From: an uncultured Anaerolineaceae bacterium
Lineage (GTDB): Bacteria; Chloroflexota; Anaerolineae; Promineifilales; Promineifilaceae
Length of the DNA: 7,897 nucleotides
Assembly: GCA_937967805.1 (NCBI GenBank)
Contig: CALBTC010000475.1
Coordinates: forward strand, 1 to 7,897
Direction of reading: 5' to 3'
The notes under the pieces are model-generated. The model did no database searches. It was not told where the DNA came from and worked only from the letters and a program-made list of their open reading frames with translations. Positions 1 through 6,086 of this stretch are shown in pieces. The number at the start of each line of letters is the position of its first letter. Positions within the stretch are counted from its first letter, which is position 1. The translations under genes were made by a program, and so were the position numbers.

Positions 1-658
1 CGTCGGCCTGTTTGGCATCTGGCGTGAGCAAAAAGCCGCCGCCGCCGCGTGGTCCCACACCAAAAGCAATGAAGGTAATTTCCTGTTCCACCAGTTCGTC
101 GTCAAAATGGGCGGTTACGTGGGGTAACTGCGAATAAGCCATGATGGTGCGCAGCGTGGCCCACAGGTACATCAAAAAGCCGTGCACGCGGGTAATGGCC
201 TGGGTTTCAATCACCACCACGGCGTCAAAGCCGATGCCGATGTTGTTGTCCACGATGCGAAAGCGCCCCTGGTCATCTTCAATGCGAGCCAGATCGATGG
301 TTTGGGGCGTGCCGGTGAACAGTTTTTGCACGGCCGTTTCAATCTTCGTCGGTATCTTCAAGCTCCAGGCCAGATCGTTGCCCGAACCGATGGGAATGAT
401 GCCCAGCTTGGTCACGGCCTTGCTGCCGCGCACCAGCCCGTTGACCACGTCACTAATCGTGCCGTCGCCGCCGGCCCCGACGACCATCTCGTAGCCGTCG
501 TCGGCCGCCTGCCGGGCCAGCTCCCGCGCATGGCCAGGGGATTCGGTCAGCACCAGATCGACGCCGCCAAATGGCTGGGCTGCTTGTTGGATAACGGCCG
601 CTTGCGCCGCGCCCCGTCCTTGATCTGCCATTGGATTTAAAATGACCTTTACGCGCAT
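1..658 (-). CDS. YegS/diacylglycerol kinase-family lipid kinase (3' end cut by window edge)
   Basis: ATP-dependent phosphorylation of diacylglycerol or a related lipid at the membrane is the expected role for this family. Only 219 codons are in view, of the usual ~300, because the frame runs off the left edge. Visible motifs are an N-terminal ILNPMADQGRG (residues 6-16), the catalytic glycine loop GAGGDGT (61-67) followed by ISDVVNGL (68-75), and LGIIPIGSGNDLAW (85-98). Further on come NNIGIGFDAVV and, near the edge, GGGGFLLTPDAK, matching the family's C-terminal GGG-x-PDAK signature. The ATG at 656-658 is preceded by GGAGAGG (minus strand, 668-662), a strong ribosome site that fixes the start. 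It is divergent from the PfkB gene. The family is secure. The lipid substrate (diacylglycerol, sphingoid base or other) cannot be told from this. Confidence 0.93.
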   Translation of the reverse strand, partial: MRVKVILNPMADQGRGAAQAAVIQQAAQPFGGVDLVLTESPGHARELARQAADDGYEMVVGAGGDGTISDVVNGLVRGSKAVTKLGIIPIGSGNDLAWSLKIPTKIETAVQKLFTGTPQTIDLARIEDDQGRFRIVDNNIGIGFDAVVVIETQAITRVHGFLMYLWATLRTIMAYSQLPHVTAHFDDELVEQEITFIAFGVGPRGGGGFLLTPDAKQAD

Positions 659-670
659 CTGCCTCTCCGT

Positions 671-723
671 GCAAACCACAAAAACTGTTTTGAAAACCGA
701 AACGCGATTTCTCTGTGGTTTGC
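671..723. repeat. Inverted repeat next to the lipid kinase ribosome site
   Basis: The arms gcaaaccaca (671-680) and tgtggtttgc (714-723) are perfect 10-bp complements around a 33-nt loop. In the minus-strand transcript the 3' arm ends 2 nt before the GGAGAGG ribosome site of the lipid kinase, so folding could influence translation. Pairing is seen in the sequence. A regulatory role is inference. Confidence 0.55.
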
Positions 724-726
724 CTG

Positions 727-778
727 GTAAAAGCCAATTGTGAGCCTGTTTCAGTTGAAGACTCCTTTTGGCTTTTAC
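727..778. repeat. Second inverted repeat in the lipid kinase leader
   Basis: The arms gtaaaagccaa (727-737) and ttggcttttac (768-778) are perfect 11-bp complements with a 30-nt loop. It lies 3 bp from the first inverted repeat and has a similar arm length and loop size. Both would be in the same minus-strand 5' leader if transcription starts near 802. Confidence 0.55.
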
Positions 779-808
779 ACAGATCAGTTGGTTTAGTGGA
801 AGTGGGTA

Positions 809-836
809 ATTATACGATACGGCCGTCTGCGCACAA
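809..836 (-). promoter_or_regulatory. Possible sigma-70-type promoter for the lipid kinase
   Basis: On the minus strand a perfect TATAAT lies at 814-809. A TTGTGC (836-831; only the TTG of TTGACA is kept clearly) lies 16 bp upstream of it. A start near 802 would give a ~144-nt leader containing both inverted repeats. The -35 overlaps the first copy of the direct repeat cacaaagtgc, which could be an operator. The -10 match is direct; the promoter assignment is inference. Confidence 0.4.
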
Positions 837-854
837 AGTGCACACACAAAGTGC
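832..854. repeat. Short direct repeat cacaaagtgc x2
   Basis: Two identical copies of cacaaagtgc occur at 832-841 and 845-854, 13 bp apart start to start. They lie just upstream of, and partly over, the proposed minus-strand -35 element. This could be a local duplication or a paired protein-binding site. Confidence 0.5.
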
Positions 855-893
855 GTCCACCAATGGCTTGTGGTGAACGGGCACATCTATGAT

Positions 894-946
894 TTCACGC
901 AAAGGCGCTAAGAAAAAATCTTTGCGTCTTAGCGCCTTTGCGTGAA
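894..946. repeat. Perfect 19-bp hairpin of the 'ttcacgcaaaggcgctaag' repeat type
   Basis: The arm ttcacgcaaaggcgctaag (894-912) and its exact reverse complement (928-946) enclose a 15-nt loop that holds another unit-like piece, tttgcgt. From memory, gcaaag/cttagcgcctttgcg-type sequences recur between genes in many environmental bacterial genomes, so this is probably one copy of a dispersed, non-coding palindromic element. It sits ~50 bp upstream of the sugar kinase and has no T-tract, so it is not a classic terminator. Confidence 0.8.
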
Positions 947-989
947 CAGATGCCAGCCAGCGAATCTCGCATGTAGCAGTGCGCTATGT

Positions 990-1003
990 TAGAATCACGC
1001 CTG
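990..1003 (+). promoter_or_regulatory. Possible extended -10 element giving a leaderless PfkB transcript
   Basis: The sequence tgttagaat carries an extended TG plus the hexamer TAGAAT (990-995). Transcription would begin ~7 nt downstream, at or next to the GTG at 1003. No ribosome site precedes either candidate GTG (979 or 1003), which fits a leaderless message. No good -35 is seen, so this is tentative. Confidence 0.3.
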
Positions 1004-1845
1004 TGAAAAAGATCGATTATCTGGTGATTGGGCATATTACGCGGGACGTAACGCCGGCAGGCAATCTGGTGGGCGGCACGGTTTCCTATTCCGGGCGGGT
1101 GGCGCAGGCGCTGGGTTGTGCAACGGCCGTTCTCACCAGCTGCCAGTCGGAGTATGAAGGACTTTTAGAACTGGCCGATCTCACAGTCGAGGTCATCCCC
1201 TCAGCCCACACCAGCACGTTTGAGAATATTTACAAGGAAGACGGCCGTACCCAAATGCTCTATACCGTGGCTGATCCGATCCTGCCCGAGCATCTGCCGG
1301 GCGATTGGGCGAATCCGAAAGTTGTGCATCTTGGCCCGGTGGCTAACGAAGTCGATCCGGCGCTCATGCATCAATTCCGTAACAGCATCATCGGGCTGAC
1401 GCCGCAGGGCTGGCTGCGCCGCTGGACGGAAGACGGCCGTGTTTATGCCCGCGACTGGCCTGAAGCAGAACAATTTCTGCCATTGGCCGATGTGGTCATC
1501 CTGAGCGAGGAAGATTTGCTCGACGAGGCAATGCTGCCCCGCTACCGGCGGCTTTCCAAGCTGCTCATTATGACGGAAAACGCCCGCGGCTGCACCGTTT
1601 TTACCGGTGGCGAGATGCGCCAGATTCCGGCCCCCAGCGTGGAGCAGGCAGAGCCCACCGGCGCGGGCGATATTTTTGCTGCGGCTTTTTTGACACGGTA
1701 CGCGGCGAACGGCCGTAATCCCTGGCAAGCCGCCGAATTTGCCAACCAAATCGCCGCCCAATCCGTCACGCAAGTCGGGCTAAATGCCAAAATCAACTTG
1801 ATTCGGCAAGCAGTTCAGGAGCATAAAAATTACTCACCTGTTTAA
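1003..1845 (+). CDS. PfkB-family (ribokinase-like) carbohydrate kinase
   Basis: A cytosolic ATP-dependent sugar or nucleoside kinase of the ribokinase fold; the substrate cannot be assigned. The N-terminal strand IDYLVIGHITRDV is followed by the substrate-side glycine segment GGTVSYSGRVAQALG. The C-terminal catalytic signature PTGAGDIFAAAFL contains the GAGD anion hole and its catalytic Asp. With the GTG at 1003 the protein has 280 residues, slightly short for the family (~300). The frame is open back to another GTG at 979, which would add MRYVRITP. I prefer 1003 because family members start just before the DYLVIG strand and a -10-like element ends at 995. It stands alone upstream of parA, separated by a repeat-rich 145-bp gap. 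Three in-frame ACGGCCGT palindromes encode DGR or NGR and one encodes TAV. Confidence 0.9.
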   Translation: MKKIDYLVIGHITRDVTPAGNLVGGTVSYSGRVAQALGCATAVLTSCQSEYEGLLELADLTVEVIPSAHTSTFENIYKEDGRTQMLYTVADPILPEHLPGDWANPKVVHLGPVANEVDPALMHQFRNSIIGLTPQGWLRRWTEDGRVYARDWPEAEQFLPLADVVILSEEDLLDEAMLPRYRRLSKLLIMTENARGCTVFTGGEMRQIPAPSVEQAEPTGAGDIFAAAFLTRYAANGRNPWQAAEFANQIAAQSVTQVGLNAKINLIRQAVQEHKNYSPV

Positions 1846-1865
1846 CATGCGTACGAGATCGATAG

Positions 1866-1893
1866 TTTTAATCAAAGATTACGCAGATTAAAA
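1866..1893. repeat. Short 'gattacgcagatta' inverted repeat
   Basis: ttttaatc (1866-1873) pairs with gattaaaa (1886-1893), and a smaller taatc/gatta pair lies inside. It begins ~20 bp after the sugar kinase stop and directly abuts the longer 'acagat' repeat, as if several related dispersed repeats had accumulated here. Confidence 0.45.
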
Positions 1894-1903
1894 AAAGAAT
1901 TTC

Positions 1904-1972
1904 GGACACAGATAAACACAGATTTTCGCAGATAAAGAAAAAATCTGTGTTTATCTGTGAAAATCTGTGTCC
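1904..1972. repeat. 'acagat' repeat forming a perfect 20-bp inverted repeat between PfkB and parA
   Basis: The arm cacagataaacacagatttt (1907-1926) is exactly complementary to 1940-1959, with a 13-nt loop that contains another unit, gcagat. The outer sequence adds one more unit on each side (ggacacagat at 1904-1913; atctgtgtcc at 1963-1972). The unit acagat is spaced every 10 nt by aaac or tttc. From memory, 'aacacagataaacacagat' sequences are common dispersed intergenic repeats in environmental bacteria. It may end PfkB transcription or shape the parA leader. That role is inference. Confidence 0.8.
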
Positions 1973-1990
1973 TATTTCTACAAGGTACTC

Positions 1991-2794
1991 ATGACGACAA
2001 AAATCTACGCCATTGCCAATCAAAAAGGGGGGGTGGGCAAAACCACCAGCGTGATCAACCTGTGCGCCTTCCTGGCTTCCAGCGGACGGCGCGTGCTGAT
2101 GGTGGATATGGATCCGCAGGCCAACGCCACCTCCGGCCTGGGCTACGAGAAGTATGAGATGGAACTGTCCACATACGAACTGCTGCTGGAAACGGCCGCA
2201 CTCGATGACATCCTGCTGCATCACAAAGAGTACAAGCTGGACATCCTGCCTTCCCATCCCGCCCTGGCCGGGGCCGAGGTCGAGCTGGTAAACGCCATCG
2301 GCCGTGAATACCGTTTGCGCAATGCGTTGGCTGCGGTAGACGGCCGTTACGACTACATCCTCATCGACTGTCCACCCAGCCTGAGCCTGCTCACCGTCAA
2401 TGCCCTCACCGCCGCCAAAGACGGCATCATCATCCCCGTGCAGTGTGAATATTTGGCGCTGGAAGGATTGACCCAGCTCAACCAGACCATCGAGCTGGTG
2501 CAAAAATACCTCAATCCCAACCTGGCCATTCGCGGCCTGATCATGACGATGTATGACAGCCGCACCAACCTCAGCCGCCAGGTGGTGGAAGAGGTGCGTA
2601 AATATTTTCCCGGCCGGGTGTTCCGCACCATCGTGCCGCGCAACGTGCGCCTGAGCGAAGCCCCCAGCTTCGGCCAGCCGATCAACCTGTACGCGCCCAA
2701 CTCCCCCGGCGCGGTGGCCTACAAAGTGCTGGCTGCCGAACTGGTGAAGGGGGACATGACCGCTAAATCGACGGCGCAGGGGGTGGCGGCATGA
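1991..2794 (+). CDS. parA: ParA/Soj chromosome-partitioning ATPase
   Basis: A nucleoid-binding ATPase that moves ParB-parS complexes to segregate replicated chromosome origins. All hallmarks are present: the deviant Walker A KGGVGKTT (12-19) with its signature lysine, Walker A' LMVDMDPQANAT (36-47) and Walker B YILIDCPPS (122-130). The C-terminal part has the usual SEAPSFGQPI segment. The length of 267 residues is typical of chromosomal Soj and lacks the N-terminal HTH of large plasmid ParAs. The ATG at 1991 is chosen because AAGG at 1982-1985 is well spaced before it. An upstream in-frame GTG at 1967 would put its codons inside the 'acagat' repeat and is less likely. The stop overlaps the parB start by 4 nt (ATGA), so the two are translationally coupled. 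Confidence 0.97.
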   Translation: MTTKIYAIANQKGGVGKTTSVINLCAFLASSGRRVLMVDMDPQANATSGLGYEKYEMELSTYELLLETAALDDILLHHKEYKLDILPSHPALAGAEVELVNAIGREYRLRNALAAVDGRYDYILIDCPPSLSLLTVNALTAAKDGIIIPVQCEYLALEGLTQLNQTIELVQKYLNPNLAIRGLIMTMYDSRTNLSRQVVEEVRKYFPGRVFRTIVPRNVRLSEAPSFGQPINLYAPNSPGAVAYKVLAAELVKGDMTAKSTAQGVAA

Positions 2795-3651
2795 GTAAAA
2801 AACGTGGACTTGGCCGCGGGCTGGGGGCACTCATCCCCAGCGATCACCCTGCTTCGGCCGAAGAGGGCGGGGTGAAGATGGTGCCGGTAACGGCCGTATC
2901 CCCCAATCCCCACCAGCCGCGCAGCAGCATGGACGAGCAAAAGCTGCAAGAACTGGCCGACTCGATCAAGGAGCATGGCCTCATCCAGCCCCTCATCGTC
3001 ACCCAGGTGGAGGGCGGCTACACGCTCATCGCCGGGGAACGCCGCTGGCGCGCCTGCCGGCTGGCCGGCCTGGACGAGGTGCCCGTGGTGGTGAAAGAAG
3101 CCACAGCGCAAGAAATGCTGGAGCTGGCGATCATCGAAAACATCCAGCGCGCCGATCTCAATCCGCTGGAAGAAGCGTATGCTTACCAGCAGCTCAGCGA
3201 GGATTTTGGCTTTACCCACGAGCAGATTGCCCAGCGCATGGGCAAGGGCCGCTCGACCATCACCAACCTGATTCGCCTGCTGGAGCTGCCGGAAAATATA
3301 CAGCAAGCGGTGGCCGACGGCCGTATCAGCGGCGCCCATGGACGAGCACTGCTGCCCTTGCCCAACGCCACCATGCAAACCAACGTGATGAACGACATCA
3401 TCAAGTTCAACCTCAGCGTGCGCCAGGTAGAAGCCCGCGTCACGACCCTGCTGTCGGCCAAAAAGCCGCGCTCCCGGCCGCGCCCCGGTCTGCCGGTGGA
3501 GCTGGAAGCGCTGCAAAGCCAATTCCAGGAGTCGCTGGGCACCAAGGTCAACATTGAAACCAGCGGCAAGGGCAAAGGACGCGTCATCATCCACTACTAC
3601 TCCGACGAAGAGCTGCAAGCCGTCTACGATGCCATTATCGGCGAAGAATAA
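2791..3651 (+). CDS. parB: ParB/Spo0J partition protein (CTP-dependent parS-binding clamp)
   Basis: Binds parS, loads as a CTP-dependent sliding clamp and stimulates ParA. The basic N-terminus RGLGRGLGALIP (5-16) is the ParA-stimulating peptide. The NPHQPR motif (39-44) and the GERRWRA box (82-88) form the CTP-binding ParB/sulfiredoxin domain, and ENIQRADLNPLEEA (116-129) is the standard linker. A helix-turn-helix follows at about 142-163 (THEQIAQRMGKGRSTITNLI), and a C-terminal dimerisation tail ends in HYYSDEELQAVYDAI. The 286-residue length is normal. It is coupled to parA, and the MNT gene follows after only 12 nt. No canonical parS (TGTTTCACGTGAAACA) is seen in the window. Confidence 0.97.
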   Translation: MSKKRGLGRGLGALIPSDHPASAEEGGVKMVPVTAVSPNPHQPRSSMDEQKLQELADSIKEHGLIQPLIVTQVEGGYTLIAGERRWRACRLAGLDEVPVVVKEATAQEMLELAIIENIQRADLNPLEEAYAYQQLSEDFGFTHEQIAQRMGKGRSTITNLIRLLELPENIQQAVADGRISGAHGRALLPLPNATMQTNVMNDIIKFNLSVRQVEARVTTLLSAKKPRSRPRPGLPVELEALQSQFQESLGTKVNIETSGKGKGRVIIHYYSDEELQAVYDAIIGEE

Positions 3652-3663
3652 AAGGTAGTAGAG

Positions 3664-3981
3664 ATGAACGAATTACAAATAGATGTCTCCCAATCCGAAA
3701 TTGTTGCTTTTTGTGAGAAATGGTTGATAGAAGAATTTGCCCTGTTTGGTTCGGCCGTGCGAGGTGGTTTTCATCAGAACAGCGACATCGACGTTTTGGT
3801 GACATTCAAACCAGAGGCCAGGTGGACCTTGTTTGATCATGTCGATATGCAGGATGAGTTGAAGAAACTTTTTGGACGGGATGTGGATTTGGTGAGTCGA
3901 AAAGGCATTGAGCGGAGCCAGAATCATCTTCGCCGCCATGAAATTATTAGCTCAGCCAGGGTGGTGTATGCAGCCTCGTGA
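3664..3981 (+). CDS. MNT-type nucleotidyltransferase antitoxin (MntA-like)
   Basis: A small 105-residue minimal nucleotidyltransferase of the HEPN/MNT toxin-antitoxin family. In characterised MntA-HepT pairs the MNT protein neutralises the HEPN RNase by adding AMP residues to a Tyr near its active site. The complete active-site motif GSx10DxD is present: GSAVRGGFHQNSDID at residues 29-43, with D41 and D43 as metal ligands. It begins 12 nt after parB, with a purine-rich stretch (gtagtagag) before the ATG, and its stop lies 14 nt inside the partner HEPN reading frame. It is visibly more AT-rich than parB, suggesting transfer. Its partner toxin is broken, so this antitoxin is probably orphaned. 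Confidence 0.9.
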   Translation: MNELQIDVSQSEIVAFCEKWLIEEFALFGSAVRGGFHQNSDIDVLVTFKPEARWTLFDHVDMQDELKKLFGRDVDLVSRKGIERSQNHLRRHEIISSARVVYAAS

Positions 3982-4216
3982 TGAGAGTTACCTGCTCGAT
4001 ATTTTAACAGCATGCCGACTCATTCAATCATTTGTCGCTGATATGGATCGAGATGCTTTTGATGACGATCTAAAAACACAATCGGCCGTCATCAGACAGT
4101 TTGAAATCTTGGGCGAGGCAACCAAACTTCCATCCCTAACTTAATTCCAAAAATTGAAGCGCTTGTAAGGAAAAACAATTAAAGGGCAACATATTGCATT
4201 AATCCATGATGGATAA
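3968..4216 (+). pseudogene. HEPN-domain toxin (HepT/DUF86-like), decayed by nonsense mutations and 3' truncation
   Basis: The ATG at 3968, preceded by agggtgg, opens a typical DUF86 N-terminus: MQPRDESYLLDILTACRLI, then DLKTQSAVIRQFEILGEATK. The frame stops at 4142 after 58 codons, about half the family length. Reading on in the same frame gives a second TAA at 4166-4168, then IKGQHIALIHDG and a third stop at 4214. The LIHD sits at the spacing expected for the family's 'GMR-xx-LIHDY' ribonuclease motif (Rx4-6H). There, CAT at 4190 stands where the catalytic Arg codon belongs, one transition from CGT. The last ~30 residues are missing because the peptidase gene begins inside the remnant. I read this as an inactive toxin. 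The alignment is from family knowledge, not a search. Confidence 0.82.
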
Positions 4217-5405
4217 TAAACAGCTTATTCAGGAAAAGGTCTTCCAAGCCACGCAAATTCTCAACGAGTTTGACGTCGATCTTTGGCTCACCTTTGTAAG
4301 GGAAACCACCTTGTCACCCGATCCGGCGCTGGAGCTGATTGCCGATGTGGACGTCACCTGGCAGTCGGCCTTTATGCTGTGCCGTGATGGGGCGCATGCG
4401 GCCATTATCGGCCGTTTTGACCGCGAAAATGTGGAGCAGCTGGGCGTCTACCCGCAAATCATCGGCTACGACCAGGGCATCGGCGAACACCTGCGTGCCG
4501 TCCTGGCTGAAAAAGCGTCGCGCACCATCGCCATCAACTACTCAGAAAACGACGTGGCCGCTGATGGCCTGAGCCACGGCATGTACCGCAGCCTGCAAAA
4601 CATCCTGGTGGATACGCCCTTTGCCGACCGGCTCATCTCTGCCGAGAAAATCATTGCCGCCCTGCGCGGCCGAAAAAGCCCGGCGGAAGTGGCGCGGGTA
4701 CGGCAGGCCATCGCCACCACGGAAGCGCTTTTTGACGAGGTGGAAAAGTTTGCCAGACCGGGCATGACCCAGTGCCAGATTGCCGAATTTGTCCGCGGCC
4801 GTATCGACGAAATGGGTTTGGATTACGCCTGGCCTAAGCCGTTTAATCCGATTGTGACCTGTGGCCCGGATTCGGCCGTGGGGCACGCCGCTGCGGGGGA
4901 TGTGGTGCTGCAAAAAGGGCACACGCTGCACCTCGATTTGGGCATCAAGCAAAACGATTACTGTTCCGACATCCAGCGCATGTGGTACGTGCTGGACGAC
5001 GGCGAAACGGAAGCGCCGCCAGAGGTACAGCGCGCCTTCGACGTGGTGTATGGAGCCATCAAAGCCGGCGAGTCGCGCCTGACGCCGGGCACCCCCGGCT
5101 GGCAGGTAGACGAAGCCGCCCGCGACTTCATTGTGGACAACGGCTACCCGGAATACATGCACGCTTTCGGCCACTTGCTCGGCCGCGTGGCTCATGATGG
5201 CGCTACCGTTTTGGGACCGCGCTGGGAGCGGTACGCCGGCATTTGCGAACTTCCGGTGGAGGTGGGCAACATCTTCACCCTGGAACTGCACGTCACCGTC
5301 CCAGACCGAGGCATCATGAGCCTGGAAGAAGATGTGCTGGTCACTGAAAATGGTGTCGAATACCTGAGCAACCCGCAAACTGCACTGCGTTACATCAAAA
5401 GCTGA
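4206..5405 (+). CDS. M24-family Xaa-Pro peptidase (aminopeptidase P/prolidase-like)
   Basis: A cytosolic dinuclear-metal peptidase expected to cleave Xaa-Pro bonds at peptide N-termini or in dipeptides. It has 399 residues in two parts: an N-terminal creatinase-like domain (about 1-150) and the pita-bread catalytic domain. All five metal ligands can be placed: D244 (HLDLG) and D255 (CSDIQR), H323 (AFGHLLG), E360 (FTLELHV) and E374 (SLEEDVLVTENG). H330 in VAHDG matches the second active-site His. There are two adjacent ATGs, at 4206 and 4209. The conserved N-terminal QLIQEKVFQATQIL begins at once, so the start is right, but the nearest purine run (aaaggg, 4181-4186) is too far away for a good ribosome site. 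The start codon lies inside the dead HEPN frame. The DUF402 gene follows 3 nt downstream. Confidence 0.93.
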   Translation: MMDNKQLIQEKVFQATQILNEFDVDLWLTFVRETTLSPDPALELIADVDVTWQSAFMLCRDGAHAAIIGRFDRENVEQLGVYPQIIGYDQGIGEHLRAVLAEKASRTIAINYSENDVAADGLSHGMYRSLQNILVDTPFADRLISAEKIIAALRGRKSPAEVARVRQAIATTEALFDEVEKFARPGMTQCQIAEFVRGRIDEMGLDYAWPKPFNPIVTCGPDSAVGHAAAGDVVLQKGHTLHLDLGIKQNDYCSDIQRMWYVLDDGETEAPPEVQRAFDVVYGAIKAGESRLTPGTPGWQVDEAARDFIVDNGYPEYMHAFGHLLGRVAHDGATVLGPRWERYAGICELPVEVGNIFTLELHVTVPDRGIMSLEEDVLVTENGVEYLSNPQTALRYIKS

Positions 5406-5408
5406 AGC

Positions 5409-6056
5409 ATGAATCGATGGAACTCAGGTGATACCATCGTTATTCGTTACATTGCGCGATCGGATGGCAGCGTAGCCATGGCCATTCCAGCCATTGTCAT
5501 TCAGGATGATGATTTGCTGGCCACTTATGTGCCGGCGGGAACCAGGTTTATGGATAACTGGGTGGTGCCTGAGGCGGAGCGGGATACGGCCGTTGCCACC
5601 GCAAAACCCTCAAGCCAGCGCCAACACCAGGAACGAACCTGGCACACCAATACCGTCCGTCTGTATTTACCGGGCAAAGCATTTTCGGTCTGGCTGTTTT
5701 TTGCCGAGAGCAGCCAGCTGTCTGCCTGGTATGGCAACCTTGAAGCACCATTCATCCGTACGCCATTGGGGATCGACACCCGCGACTATGGTCTTGATGT
5801 GGTAGCCGGCCCAAATGGAACATGGCGCTGGAAGGATGAAGCGGAGTTTGCCCGGCGTTTGGAACTGGGGGTTGATTCGTTGCGGCATCAAACGGCCGTG
5901 CGCGCCGCCGGTGAAGAATTTATTCATCGTTTACAACAGAAGGCTGCCCCATTTGATCAAGGCTGGGAAAGCTGGCAGCCGCCCGATGATTGGCAGCCGC
6001 GCCAGCTTCCCTCAAATTGGAATGTTGACTTTGGCACACACGCTGCTCTTGCCTAG
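5409..6056 (+). CDS. DUF402/FomD-like domain protein
   Basis: A 215-residue protein recognised by the DUF402 core: WYGNLEAP (107-114), DYGLDVVAGPNG (126-137) and WRWKDEAEF (139-147). This matches the family pattern W-Y-N-x-P, Y-x-LD-V-PDG, KDE-EF. Family members include FomD, which hydrolyses a cytidylyl-phosphonate in fosfomycin synthesis, and Ntdp, a nucleoside tri/diphosphatase. A metal-dependent phosphoanhydride hydrolase is the best guess, but the substrate is unknown. The N-terminal half (GDTIVIRYI, DDDLLATYVPAGTRF) is also typical. It begins 3 nt after the peptidase stop with only a weak gaag ahead, so it is probably read by coupling. The C-terminal tail, rich in Trp and Pro (about 190-205), is variable in the family. 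Confidence 0.82.
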   Translation: MNRWNSGDTIVIRYIARSDGSVAMAIPAIVIQDDDLLATYVPAGTRFMDNWVVPEAERDTAVATAKPSSQRQHQERTWHTNTVRLYLPGKAFSVWLFFAESSQLSAWYGNLEAPFIRTPLGIDTRDYGLDVVAGPNGTWRWKDEAEFARRLELGVDSLRHQTAVRAAGEEFIHRLQQKAAPFDQGWESWQPPDDWQPRQLPSNWNVDFGTHAALA

Positions 6057-6057
6057 T

Positions 6058-6074
6058 TCATTCACTCGGAATGA
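6058..6074. repeat. Small palindrome in the convergent DUF402/higA gap
   Basis: tcattc (6058-6063) and gaatga (6069-6074) pair around actcg. The reverse strand reads gtcattccgagtgaatga, which resembles the dispersed 'gtcattccgagcgaagcga' repeats I recall from many bacterial genomes. It lies 2 nt past the DUF402 stop, in the 30-bp gap before the convergent higA gene. The stem is too short and AT-rich for a confident terminator. Confidence 0.35.
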
Positions 6075-6086
6075 CAAAAGAGGTGA

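Larger units (their letters stand above)
659..1002. other. Divergent intergenic region with repeats and probable promoters
   Basis: This 344-bp gap between the divergent lipid kinase and PfkB genes contains no credible ORF. It holds two inverted repeats in the kinase leader, a TATAAT-type minus-strand promoter, one ACGGCCGT palindrome (819-826), a direct repeat of cacaaagtgc (832-841 and 845-854), a perfect 19-bp hairpin (894-946) and a possible -10 element for the sugar kinase (990-995). No open frame seen on the minus strand at 453-737 is needed: it only overlaps the lipid kinase in another frame. Confidence 0.7.

Noticed and set aside
141..640. Plus-strand frames opposite the lipid kinase
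   Set aside because: The minus strand encodes a clear DAG-kinase domain with GGDGT and a strong ribosome site, and the plus frames show no family features.
894..946. parS-like half sites ttcacg...cgtgaa at the ends of the hairpin
   Set aside because: The halves match the TTCACG and CGTGAA of parS but are separated by about 40 nt, whereas parS is a contiguous 16-bp palindrome. It fits a dispersed repeat better.
1907..1959. Rho-independent terminator after the sugar kinase
   Set aside because: The stem is long but AT-rich and is not followed by a clean T-run. Termination is possible but not supported enough to annotate as such.
1904..1972. DnaA boxes or an origin beside parA
   Set aside because: The ttatctgtg units differ from TTATCCACA at several positions, and no dnaA, dnaN or gidAB genes are nearby.
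1904..1972. Short CRISPR-like array
   Set aside because: The repeat unit is only 6-10 nt, spacers are 4 nt, copies are in both orientations and no cas genes are present.
1967..1990. GTG at 1967 as the parA start
   Set aside because: It would put eight residues inside the 'acagat' repeat. The ATG at 1991 has AAGG at proper spacing and matches the usual ParA N-terminus.
1868..2830. Long minus-strand open frames opposite parA and parB (also 2719-3618 and 4542-5378)
   Set aside because: They have no recognisable motifs and are low-complexity mirror frames of strongly supported plus-strand genes.
4142..4205. A separate small ORF reading SIPNLIPKIEALVRKNN in another frame after the HEPN stop
   Set aside because: It has no start codon or ribosome site, and the original HEPN frame explains the segment better because the LIHD motif is kept at the right spacing.
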